Source of the DNA: Tremella fuciformis
Lineage: Eukaryota; Basidiomycota; Tremellomycetes; Tremellales; Tremellaceae
DNA: 64,000 nt
NCBI GenBank assembly: GCA_032768795.1
Contig: CP136493.1
Coordinates: forward strand, 1,984,001 to 2,048,000
Reading direction: 5' to 3'
Made by a program: the position numbers and the translations under genes. Numbering within the stretch: the stretch's first letter is position 1; each line of letters begins with the position of its first letter. Below, piece after piece: positions 9,353-19,332 of this stretch. The notes under the pieces are model-generated. The model made no database searches. It worked only from the letters and a program-made list of their open reading frames with translations, and was not told the origin of the DNA.

Positions 9353-9570
9353 CCTCGGGCGCAGGCCGTTCTCACTGATAGGCACACTATGTCTGTCTGC
9401 GTGAAACACCTCGTCCCCTATACAGAGATATGCATGCGGACGCAGGTGCTTGTTGTCCGACACGCGACTGGGGCGTGTATGCCCTGGGAGAAGCTGCTCG
9501 CAGCTATGGTTCTGATGAGTTGCACTCGTGTCACTTCCTCACTCGGTGGAAGTAGCGTCTCTCTGCCAAG

Positions 9571-10557
9571 ATGACCACCAACGACCCGCTCGACTCCCTA
9601 CTTGACAGCCTCACCCTCGACCAGCTCCCGGCACTGCCCAAGATCCACGATCCCGCCATCGCCAAGGCGGCCATCACGCACCGATCCTACTCTGCAGCCT
9701 ATCGCCAGACCGGCGCCGTCGAGGACAACTACGAGAAGCTCGCGCATGTGGGCGATGCCCTCCTCGGTCAGCACAGCACGCCACGCTCGGGGTTAGTGCC
9801 ACGCTGACGAGCAGGCGTGAGCGTCGTGCTCTTGCTGCACGAGCTGTGGCCCCAGATGAACAAGGGCGAGGCGACCGTGAGCCGGGCAGCTCTTAGAGGC
9901 GCACGCTGACGGGCAGACGCTCAAGAGCCGCCTGGTGAGCAGCACAACGCTCGCCGCGCTCTCAAGCACCTACGGCATCCCCGCAACCATCCGCATGCCG
10001 CCCAGCGGCCAGACGTCCATCCTCAACAATGAGCGCAACGCCGCCGAGATGTTCGAGGCGCACGTCGGCGCCGTCTACACGGACCAGCTGCAGCGCGCGG
10101 CTGCGGACGCGCGCGCACAAAAGGCGCAGGCGTATATGGCCGTCTCGGACTGGCTGCAGGCGCTCTTCACACCTCTGGCGCAGGCGGGGTATAACCCCGC
10201 CAACATCGGCGAGGAGAGGGAGAACGAGCTTGCCGTCGGGGCGCTGCCGGCGCTGCATGAGCATATCCAGAAGTACAGCTGGCCCACGGCGAAGTATGAA
10301 GATGTCCATCTACCCCTCTCCCCGGGGTGGACCATGAAGTGCACGGTCTCTGATAGGAAAGGCAGAGTGTGGTGAGTCTGTCCGCGACGACGGACCCGGG
10401 AGAGGATCACAAGCGGTGCGAGAACGGGCTGACTGTCAGGGAGGAACTCGCAACGAGGACCACCAAGGCCCAGGCCAAGACGGTGGCGGGGTGGAAGGTC
10501 TGGCGGCAGATCGAGGCCGAGATGTTCCCCTACTCGCAGGGACGGCGCAGGTTCTGA
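9571..10557 (+). CDS. RNase III-like protein with dsRBD, altered catalytic residues (copy 2)
   Basis: Model: join 9571-9766, 9815-9876, 9917-10371 and 10440-10557 (276 aa). Splicing is supported by line-up with copy 1 (LLGVSVVLLLHELW beside LIGTVVTLLLHDMY). The first donor is the unusual GTCAGC. The RNase III motifs read KLAHVGDALL and AAEMFEAHVGA: the first catalytic Glu is Ala, and the Asp of the second motif is Glu. Copy 1 and the family at large keep both. The dsRBD is completed by exon 4 (TTKAQAKTVAGW). It may be a non-cleaving dsRNA-binding partner or a decaying duplicate. Loss of activity is inferred from the substitutions only. Confidence 0.8.
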
Positions 10558-10734
10558 GAGCTCCTCCTCATTGAGGAAAGGTAGCCATGCGATCTGCTTG
10601 GTATTGCCGGCATGCATGAGAGCATCGAATCATGAACAGTGGGCCCCCAATGGACCTATCAGGGCGATATTTACCGCACCTCCCATATCACTTATCACAG
10701 ATCGCCGACTCATAGCTTGAACCCCAGTCAGTGC

Positions 10735-11156
10735 TGGAGGCGAGTGTGGCAGCCATTTTGGGTGAGCCACTTAGGGGTTGCCTTCTATACACTTTTGTGC
10801 CATGCATTTAGGATTTATAGCATAGCCAGGCCTATCACAGGAAGCAGCAAGCGTTGAAGTTTAAGGTCTGTGGGCTGCAATGGTCAGAAATCATGCATGG
10901 AGATCCCACACTGCTGTGAACTCAATAGGGTTTTCGCTTTTTGGACTAAACTGCCCATTCAGACCCCAGTCTGGGCGTCTGAATTTCAAGATGCGTCTTG
11001 ATGATGCAGCTATCTGACCAGATCGTTGTCTTTATCAGACCGCAGACTCAGATATGCCCGGCTTTCACAGTGCTGCGAGCCTTGATGCATGTGCAATAGC
11101 CTGTCAGAGGTTGGCAATAATCATCCCAGCCAAAACGGCTGCCACACTCGCCTCCA
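10735..11156. mobile_element. MITE-like element with about 27-bp terminal inverted repeats
   Basis: The left end (10735-10762) contains TGGAGGCGAGTGTGGCAGCC. The right end (11130-11156) contains the same 20 bases in inverse orientation, and the match continues inward with one mismatch. The 422 bp body has no credible gene, so it is probably a non-autonomous DNA transposon. The exact outer ends and target duplication are unclear; TA follows the right end within a few bases. Confidence 0.65.
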
Positions 11157-11453
11157 CCTAGTTGCGGACTTCTGGCAGCAACGAGTACGCGTCTTATAAG
11201 GCGAAGGCCCAGACAAAGGGTGGCTCGCGGCGCACAGTAGTCCAGCGGCTACTGTGATGGAGTTGGCCTTGGCTGATTCGCGGGAGCGGCAGGAGCTAGA
11301 CAGTCTCCATTGTTCTGCAGTGGCAAAACTCAGATGGAACACTGCGCAGTGCGTCAGGTAGCTTTCATCACGCAGCTGCCCAAATACATGATTCCAGTAC
11401 GCATCCCTCAGTAACGTTAAGTCAGCTTCATTCCCGTGGAAGCACTATCGGAC

Positions 11454-13334
11454 ATGACATCGTATATGACGCGCGCACGGACCCGGGGTAAGCGCCAAAC
11501 GGACATTGACTTGGGCCCTAGCGCCGTAGCACCTTCCTCCCGATCCCCAAAGAGGATTCGGGTTCATTTTACGATGCCTTCCGTCGTCTCAAGTGATGAA
11601 GAGCCCTTTACAGGCGATGACGCCAAGTCCGAGTCCGGCTCTGAGTCGGAAGACCCATCCGAAATGTCGGACGCGGAGGCGGGCAGTATAACAGTGGGCG
11701 GTTCGGCAAGCACCTCTGGCGCTCAAGCCGCAGAGCCCTGCAAAGCTCTCAGTGGCAAGAGGGGTATGACCGGTAAAGTACCTCGAACACCCCGCCCGAA
11801 AGACGGGGACTCTTATCTTCCCAACGAGACTCTCAACAACTGGATTGGGGAGTCTATGTACTGCCTTTCACTGGCGATGTTGGATCACAACATTCACCTG
11901 CAGGATGAAGTTCGGTCCAGCAAGTACGGTCCCGTCGTCAAGAAAGCCTTCGAAACATTCCGCATGGAGGGTGCTCGACTCGACCAGGCTGACGAAATGG
12001 CACTCGACGAAGTCTCAAAGTTCTGCGGCTTCAAGGACCTGCCTCAGGACTCGACCTGTCGAGCCATGGCCGAGAGCAACAGTGAGGTCCTTAAAGCGGG
12101 GAGGGTCGAGGACGAATTACCCTTTAGCCAGTGTGTGCGGATCATAGACATTGACGTTTGGCAACTGACGGCTAGCGCCTTGCAGCAACACCTGTCTACG
12201 GCCGCGTATCTCTTTGAAATGTATCCCCAGTGGAATACAAGCGGGGCTCAGAAGTGCCAATCGCGTCTCCAAGAAGAATCGTTAGTCCTCAGTTTCGCAC
12301 CTCCCCCGGTAAGGCTGACCTACGTCACAGTGACAGATATAACTGGAGGCGGACTAGGCGCACGGGAGAGGACGGAGATCGAGATATCTTGCTTTCTCTC
12401 ACGCACGGCGCTGGAATGCAGCTGCGGACTCGTATGTGGAGCATGTTGGGCTGGTCGCGCACCACCACCTACAATACGCGAGTGGCGATGCAGACGTTCA
12501 CCCTAACTATAGGGGTACATCGCGTCAAAGACAACCTTCGCCAGAATTCCATGAGGCACGCGACCGCCATGCTGGCGCATTTGCTTCCAGTCAAGGAAGG
12601 CATCTCCGCCGAAGTATATCGCCAAGACATGCTGGCCCACCGCTACAGGTCTCATCTGATGCAGTCGCTGAGTCTTCTGGAGGAGAAATGGCACTGCAAG
12701 GGGTGGCACCAGGAAGGAAAGAAGATAGCCCTGGTGCAGCTGGATGACCATTTCGGTTGGCGCGAAGGTGGGGCTAAGCCAGACGGGAAAAGTTTGTCCA
12801 ACTTTGTGACAACAGCTTCGGACCGAGAAATGACAACCAAGACGGCCATTGGCAATCTCCGTGTCCTTCATGGAACCGATAGCACTATTCACGGTCACGC
12901 AGATTGGAAGAGGTACGCGTCCCTCTCCTCTGCTTAGAGCTTGACAGCTGACCGAGCCGGCTCATCTCGCAACTTACTCTCAACGCAGAGTGGGTTCGAC
13001 GCACGGAAGGGGTTGAAAAGGCGAAGTTCAAGGAGGGAACGGAGAGATTGAGTAAAGCTCAGTGAGGCCGATTTCTGCCAGCTGTATGACTGCTCCCGGT
13101 GATACTGATCTCAGTGCACGCAAGGTCATATTCACGAGTGAGCTCGTAGGAGTGCTCAGTGACCCGCCCGAAGTGAAGGACATACGTGACTGTGTGAACG
13201 CTTATTGCGATGTAGATTGGAAGAATGGCTGGCATTTTGAGCCCCTCCATTGGGGGTCATCGATTGGGGAAGAAACGTACCCGGACCGTTCTGCCACATC
13301 TGCCATACGACACCAACTGAAGGTGGGTTTCTGA
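11454..13334 (+). CDS. Unrecognised five-exon gene, array 1 copy A
   Basis: Model: join 11454-12130, 12176-12280, 12331-12912, 12957-13061 and 13115-13334 (562 aa). I do not recognise the family. The N-terminal 130 residues are disordered, basic then acidic (SESGSESEDPSE). The conserved core starts with LAMLDHNIHLQDE and runs to PQDSTCRAMAESN. Exon 2 has QHLSTAAYLF; exon 3 has LTHGAGMQLRTRMW, a long helical stretch and WHQEGKKIAL; exon 4 has QLTLNAEW. The same blocks recur in order in the next three genes. There is no signal peptide or membrane segment; basic clusters such as PKRIRV suggest a nuclear protein. The exon 4 acceptor (ACCGAG) is the least certain junction. The start is the first ATG in frame. 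Confidence 0.72.
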
Positions 13335-13787
13335 GCGAGGGTGGCGAGCTGGCTCAGGACACCTCGAGCCAGGGAGACAGCCGGCAAGCGAGGCTATGAC
13401 CCTAGTGTACACATAGTGGTCCAAGGTTCTAGGCCGGTGGGAGAGTCTGAGGAGTTTTCTGCGCTGTGCATACATGTCATTACCACCACAAGTGCAATAT
13501 ACGTACGTGCAATGCCATGTATATTTCGACCAGCTTTCGAGCGTCCACTTGGTCGCCACATTCTGCCCCTTTCCTTTGGCAAGGAGAAAGCACCAGCACT
13601 CTCTCCTTTAATGGCCTATCCCCTGTCACACTCAAAGTCAGGTCGATTCCAAGCGATGTTGTGGGCTGTCGGAATGCTCCTTAAACATCTTGCTTCTAGA
13701 AAGTGACCGCACGGACCACATCTTGAACATTTCTCCTTGGCCCAGATAGGACTTCCTCGCCAGCCCGAAGAGATATTCCCTGCTTAC
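13335..13787. other. Intergenic spacer between array 1 copies A and B
   Basis: About 450 bp without a supported gene. It presumably holds the copy B promoter. Short open frames here show no family similarity. Confidence 0.5.
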
Positions 13788-15993
13788 ATGTCTGAATCAC
13801 GCCGCACCCCTGCTTGGTTCAGAAGACGCGCGGGCGAAGGCTCTACGCGCACCTCAACGGATGCTCCGGCCTTCTCAGTATCGCCTGACAGCCTTGTGAG
13901 TCGTCGCCGCTCTGGTTCGCGGCGCTCGGCTCCGTATGCTGCATCGAAGCATGTCTCAACTCGAAGCGAGCCCAAGTGGGGTGGCGACGCTACTCGAGGG
14001 AAAGATAGGGCACCGAGCCGAACGAACCCTTCGTCTATCACTCCTATTACGTTGGCACCAAGCGCTGTCATTTTCTCGGGACAGCCTCAAGAGCCACGAA
14101 CTTCAGTGCTCGAGGACCAGAATATGTTTGACTCCTCCGACTCTGAGGAAGGCGAGCAAGATCTGAACAGCATGTTTGCCCGTCTTTCCAAGACTGAGCC
14201 TGACAGCAATCGCAGTGAGCCTCAGTCAGAAGACGCATCTCCCCCAGAGTTTGCTTCAGATTCATCCTCCTCCAATGACACCGCTTTCCTTGACATGATC
14301 TTAGAAGGCAAGAAAAAGGCTGGGGCATCAGACGACGGGCTCTCTCTGCTCTTTGACGCCGAGTCAAGCTCGGAAAAGAAACGTCACGCCGTCTCGGCAC
14401 CAAAGCGGTCCTGCAAGGTTCTGTCCCGCAAACCACGCCCGAAAGGTAAGTCTACCAACGCAAAGGCAAGCACAGAGGGCCCACGCACGCAAAGGAGCGA
14501 TACCAGGACAGCGCAGACTAGGAATAGGAAAAGTTGGTCTGTAAATGCCCAACCCTTCAGCCTGGAAAAATCAGAGCTTGACCTGGCAATCGCTTTACTC
14601 GACTATAACATACAGAAGCAGGACGAAACCTGGAGCGAGAAGTACCGCCAAACTGCGCGGGAAGCTGCCAAGACCCTTCGATCTGAGGGCGTTGTCCTCC
14701 CATCGCAGCTTGTGGCTGACTTTGAAGCGATTGCCGTCTGCGGCGGATACCAACAGTTGCCAGAGGATGAGGACAGTCGTCGCATGGTGGAGAGCAATCG
14801 CGCCGTCTTGTTGGAGAACGCTCGAGGACTCAGAAGTGGGCATTGTGTAGAGAGGTCTGTGACGTGGCAGTCGTGAGACACTGATGATGACGTCTGCAGA
14901 GTAGTTGAACAGCACTTGGCTGCCACGAGAGCTCTCTTCCGCAAAGGGTCACAGTGGACGACGGACGCGCTCGAGAAAGATCTGACAATTCTAGAGAAAG
15001 AGTAGTGAGTATTCTTTCAAGTCCGATCCGATCAAACAAGACTGATCAACCCTGCAGCTCGGATTGGAGGAATACGTGGTCAGGCAATCCGCGCCGAGAC
15101 AACAAGCTATTGAGATCACTTACCCAGGGTGCGGGGATGGGCTTGAGAGCTCGCATATGGAGCATCTTGGGCTGGTCACGAACCGCAACTTTCAACTCCC
15201 AGCTTGGTCCCCTCACGTACACGGCACAGACTTCGGATGAGGCATCTTATGATCTCGGCAGCCTTCGTCAGACATCCATGAACCACGCCGCAGCGGTGAT
15301 GGCGCTTCTGTTCCGTGAAAGAAATAGAGATGAGGGTGATAATGGTCCAGAAGACGGCTTGACCGCTCACGTACTACAGTCACTCTGCCTTCTCAGAAAC
15401 AACTGGCAGAATAGCCAGTGGCACGTGGAAGGCAATGCAATTGCCCTGACTCATTTCCAGGACATGTATGGTCAGGTCGCCAAAAACAAGGGCCTTCGCG
15501 CCGAGACTGTGATGAAGTCTATAAATTGCTCTCACGCGAAGAATGGGACACTGCGGAATGCGACCGCTATACACAACATACGAATACTGTGCGATACTGG
15601 ACGGGCTACAGCAACCCAGTGGCAGTGGAAGAGGTGACCCGCCAGCGGCCGAACATACCTTAGCTGACATAACAGGAACGCAGCTCAGTTAGGCTTGAAC
15701 GCAGAGTACCTCAGAAGACGAGCGTGCGCGACACAGGATCCCGTAGCCAAGTTCTCGGAAGGAGGGCAGATCCTGCTCGAGGTATGGTATGTGCTTCCCC
15801 GGATCAGAGTGACGAATCCCCGCTTACGGTCCTCCACAGCCACTTTGACGATGAGAAGACAGAACCCTACCTTGAAGTCTTGATGAAGCCGGAGATCATC
15901 GAGATGCGCAACTTCGTGCAATCTCAATTGCAAGAACACATGGTCGGCTGGGAAGACGATTCTATGCAGTCGGAAGGAGAAGATCTGCCATGA
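13788..15993 (+). CDS. Unrecognised five-exon gene, array 1 copy B
   Basis: Model: join 13788-14854, 14900-15004, 15058-15633, 15676-15786 and 15840-15993 (670 aa). Every intron is in phase 2, as in the other copies. The disordered N-terminus carries two acidic motifs (FDSSDSEEGEQDLNSMF and FASDSSSSND) and basic clusters (RKPRPKGK). The core begins LAIALLDYNIQKQDE, followed by QHLAATRALF in exon 2, LTQGAGMGLRARIW and LGWSRTATFN in exon 3, and QLGLNAEYLRRRA in exon 4. The last exon ends in a charged helix. It resembles copy A most in LGWSRT and the tail. Function unknown; a nuclear location is inferred from composition. Confidence 0.74.
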
Positions 15994-16369
15994 TCGTATG
16001 TATTCATACTTTTTGACCAATATGATTTTCTTGGCGATCTAGTTTCTGTGGACCGTGCGTTGAGGGTTTACCTTGACATGAATTAGGCATTAGGTCGATT
16101 GGACTGCACCAGTATGTTCTTTAATGCAAACAACCACTCTAAAAGCGAAGCCGTATGGAGGCGTACCATTCTCTCGATGGAAAGCCCGACTCAAGGACCC
16201 TCTCGAATGTCATGTGAATGGGAAATGCAAAACACTAGCACGTTCTCCTTTGACTCACATCCTCAGCTCCGAACTACTGCGAAGAAGACTCCTGCAAGTC
16301 CTTGATTCCCTCGCCACACGAAATCTTTCCATTTGTACGTTCAGAGCATTTTGAGCATCTTCGTAAAAG
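15994..16369. other. Intergenic spacer between array 1 copies B and C
   Basis: About 375 bp with no supported gene or RNA. Confidence 0.5.
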
Positions 16370-18615
16370 ATGGCTACTAGTCCTCCGCAGAAGTCTGCCG
16401 ACAAGGCCCCCCAGTTTGCCTCAGACTCCGAGGGCTCAGATCGCCTCGAGGAAATCTTCGGCAATGTGAGGACACCGGTCAGAGCACCCACTCGTCGTCT
16501 GCAGCGCCGTGTCACCACTTCCCAGTCCCCCAAGTACCGTGTTCACCGGCCGGAAAGGCACTCGGAACCTCTAGGCTCGGTCGCTACAACTTCGAGGAGC
16601 CCTTCACACCCTATACGACCCACGAGACAGCCCCAACCCGAAACGGCGTCCCGTAAACCCCCTGGGACACAGCGCACGGCATCGAAGACCACACAGATTG
16701 TCTTTTCCTCGGACTCAGAGACGAGCGGCGAAGACTTGGACAAGTTGTGGTCTCGGCTATCTGCTGTCGAAGGGAAGCAAATGTTGAGTGCAGCGCCTTC
16801 CAAGGGGGTCACCTCCCAGGGCCAGAACATTGAGCAGTCATCCGAAGACACATGGGAAGGGCAGGATCCACTGAGCTCGATCACCGACGCTCCGGACCTA
16901 AAATTCACCGAACTCGGACCCGCCTCTGCTAGGCGCGACGAGAGGACCAGGGTGGGCGCCGCTGAAGCAGCAACCTCTGCTCAGGTGGGAAGTGGGTTGA
17001 TCACAGATGTGAGTCACCGTCTCGAAAGTCGCCTTGGCTCAGGCATGGCGACGAATGAGAATTTCAAAAGCCGTCCAGACGGATCTAGCGCGCAACGACT
17101 GGCAAGTAACACACCGGGCCTTTCGACCGACCTCAAGCATATGGGCATCTCAACTGAGCATACAACGAGGCTGTCCGAAAGGCTTCAAACCGCACAAGTT
17201 GATCTAGCCTTGGGCATCATGGCGCAGAACCTCAGCAGTCAAGACCCGGTTTGGGTCAGCACGTTTGCCCAGGATGTGCTGCAGGCCGCGGAAACATTTC
17301 GATCAGGGAAGACGCTCGATCCAGATTCTCGCGCCATTTTCGAGCCACTTGCCCGGTCTGGCGGATTTAGGAACCCTCCTGAAGATCAAGTCAGTCAACG
17401 AATGATTCAAGTGAATAGCGAAATTTTGTTGGAGAAAGTGAGCAGACAGAAGGCAGTGTTGGACCTGCACAAGTGAGTTGTGATGCAAATAGCGTACCCG
17501 GAACTCAGACTCGCAGAGCCGTCAGGCAACATATCTCGACTGCCGAATTTCTCTTTCGTCTCCACCCCATAGAGGAGACCACCCAAGCCAAAGAATACTT
17601 GACGGATCTGCGCGATATGTAGTCAGTGCCTCATCTCTTTCGCCAAGACCAGGTAGCGCTAATACTCGCTACAGTGAACATTGGACCGCTACCTCCATGG
17701 ACGGAACAGGCGAGAATCAAACTCTTCTCGGCGAACTTACGCACGGCGCATGGTCAAATATGAGAGATTCTATGTGGCGACTCATGGACTCGCCAATATG
17801 CGAGGCTTTCAATTCTTTAGCAGATGAGACGAATGACACTGTCGGGGAGTCAGGTGGCACAGCTGAAGCCCCATGCTACACGAATGAGGATCGAAGACTC
17901 CTGCAACAGACCGCGATGGACCATGCGGTCATTATGCTAGGCAGTGTTCTGTCGCGGTATGAGGAGGAAGCCAAGGATAGCGACACTCCTCACTCTTTCA
18001 CTCGCATTTCTGAGTCCCTCTGCCAGCTGAGGAGTCGGTGGATGTCGGATGAGTGGCATGAGCAGGGTATGGAACAGGCTCTGAGGCAAGTCAGGTCCAT
18101 CTTTGAAAACAAATGTGGGACAACGGTTCTAGGCCGAAGGTATAAGACTCTCAACAGCGCCGAATCCGAAACAGAATCTTTGAACGCAATGATCTCCCAG
18201 AACTTCCGTGTGCTTTCTATGACGCGGAGAGGTCAAGCGTTTCGGGGCGATTGGAGGAGGTGAGACCGAAGTGTGAGTGAACTGTTGGCTAACAAAGCAG
18301 ATTAACTCGACAACTGTATCTCAACACTCGCTACTTACGAGATATCGCAATCAAACAGGGTCCTGTACCCGAGATAGTTACTCTGTCCCAATGTTTACAA
18401 GCTCTTGGCGGCCTATCGTGAGCTAAGCTTTTCTACCATCGCAAGAATCTTGCTGATCAGGTGTGAGACCATACAAAGATTCGGTCGAGCAATTTGTCAA
18501 CACCTTGATGGGGTCGGAAGGGAGGGTGTTGTACGACTTTGTAGGCAGGCACTTGCCAGAAGACTGGACGAAGAGTCGGGACTCTGGGACCCCATCTGCA
18601 GACCATGATTCCTAG
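16370..18615 (+). CDS. Unrecognised five-exon gene, array 1 copy C
   Basis: Model: join 16370-17472, 17517-17621, 17675-18259, 18301-18417 and 18468-18615 (685 aa). The N-terminus has two acidic motifs (FASDSEGSDRLEEIFG and SSDSETSGEDLDKLWSRLS). The core begins LALGIMAQNLSSQD and includes PPEDQVSQRMIQVNSEIL. Exon 2 has QHISTAEFLF; exon 3 has LTHGAWSNMRDSMW; exon 4 has QLYLNTRYLRDIAIKQG. For exon 5 I chose the acceptor TGTGAG, which keeps the frame matching copy D (FVGRHLPEDW). The nearer CAG would give an unrelated tail, so alternative splicing or a small indel is possible. Function unknown. Confidence 0.7.
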
Positions 18616-19332
18616 CTTTGCTTGCTGATACACGTATGCAAGACGCCCATATAGTAGCTCTTATGTATATGACCGATCAGAACGAGCCTGGAGAAAGAAT
18701 CACGAGCACGGTGACGCTGACAGACAAGGGGCCAATCGCGACCGTGGAACTCGGTCTTTGGACAGATGGTATGATGTACCGCTCGAGTGACTTTATCGAT
18801 AGCTCAAATGGTTTGGTGCCAAGCTTCAAAGGCAGATCTTAACTTCATTCGGCTTTCAGTGAAAGGTCTTGTTAGTATGTGAGGTATGTCAGCGAAGCCT
18901 GAAGCACAGGCCTTGTAGCAGGGTTTCATGATTCGCGATCGCTTTGGACTTCAGTAAGCCATATTGCGATAGTCTGAAGGCCCGGGTTTCCATAGCGAAA
19001 GTAGAGGCCAGGCGGCGCAGTCCCGGATAGACCAAGGATGGGCATCACCGGAGACCCCAATCCGGGGCGACTTCTACATTGAGGGTGGAACCAAGAGTTC
19101 CCCATCTCCAAAGTTTCTCATCTCCGAACCGTGTGGGCCCTTCCGGAACAGAGCCTCAGCCCTCGAGGTTTCTGTCGCTGGGCAGCTCCTTGCAGTATCT
19201 CCTTTCTAGTACGATGAATGGCAGCTCGTAGGCAAACTACAGTAAGACCCCAAGGCTTTCTACCCCCCCCCCCCCCCCCCTTTTCACCATTTCTTTTCCT
19301 ACGTCTATAGCTATTCCACTCAGACCTTAGCG
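18616..19332. other. Intergenic spacer with an 18-base C tract
   Basis: 717 bp between copies C and D. A homopolymer of 18 C lies at 19263-19280, about 50 bp before the next ATG. A 74-codon open frame at 18618-18842 has no recognisable similarity and is not called. Confidence 0.5.
19263..19280 (+). repeat. Poly-C tract upstream of array 1 copy D
   Basis: Eighteen consecutive C are seen directly. They fall in the likely promoter or 5' UTR of copy D and may vary in length between strains. Confidence 0.95.

Noticed and set aside
18618..18842. 74-codon frame just after array 1 copy C, considered as an extra exon
   Set aside because: The other three copies have no counterpart after exon 5, and no splice site links it in frame.
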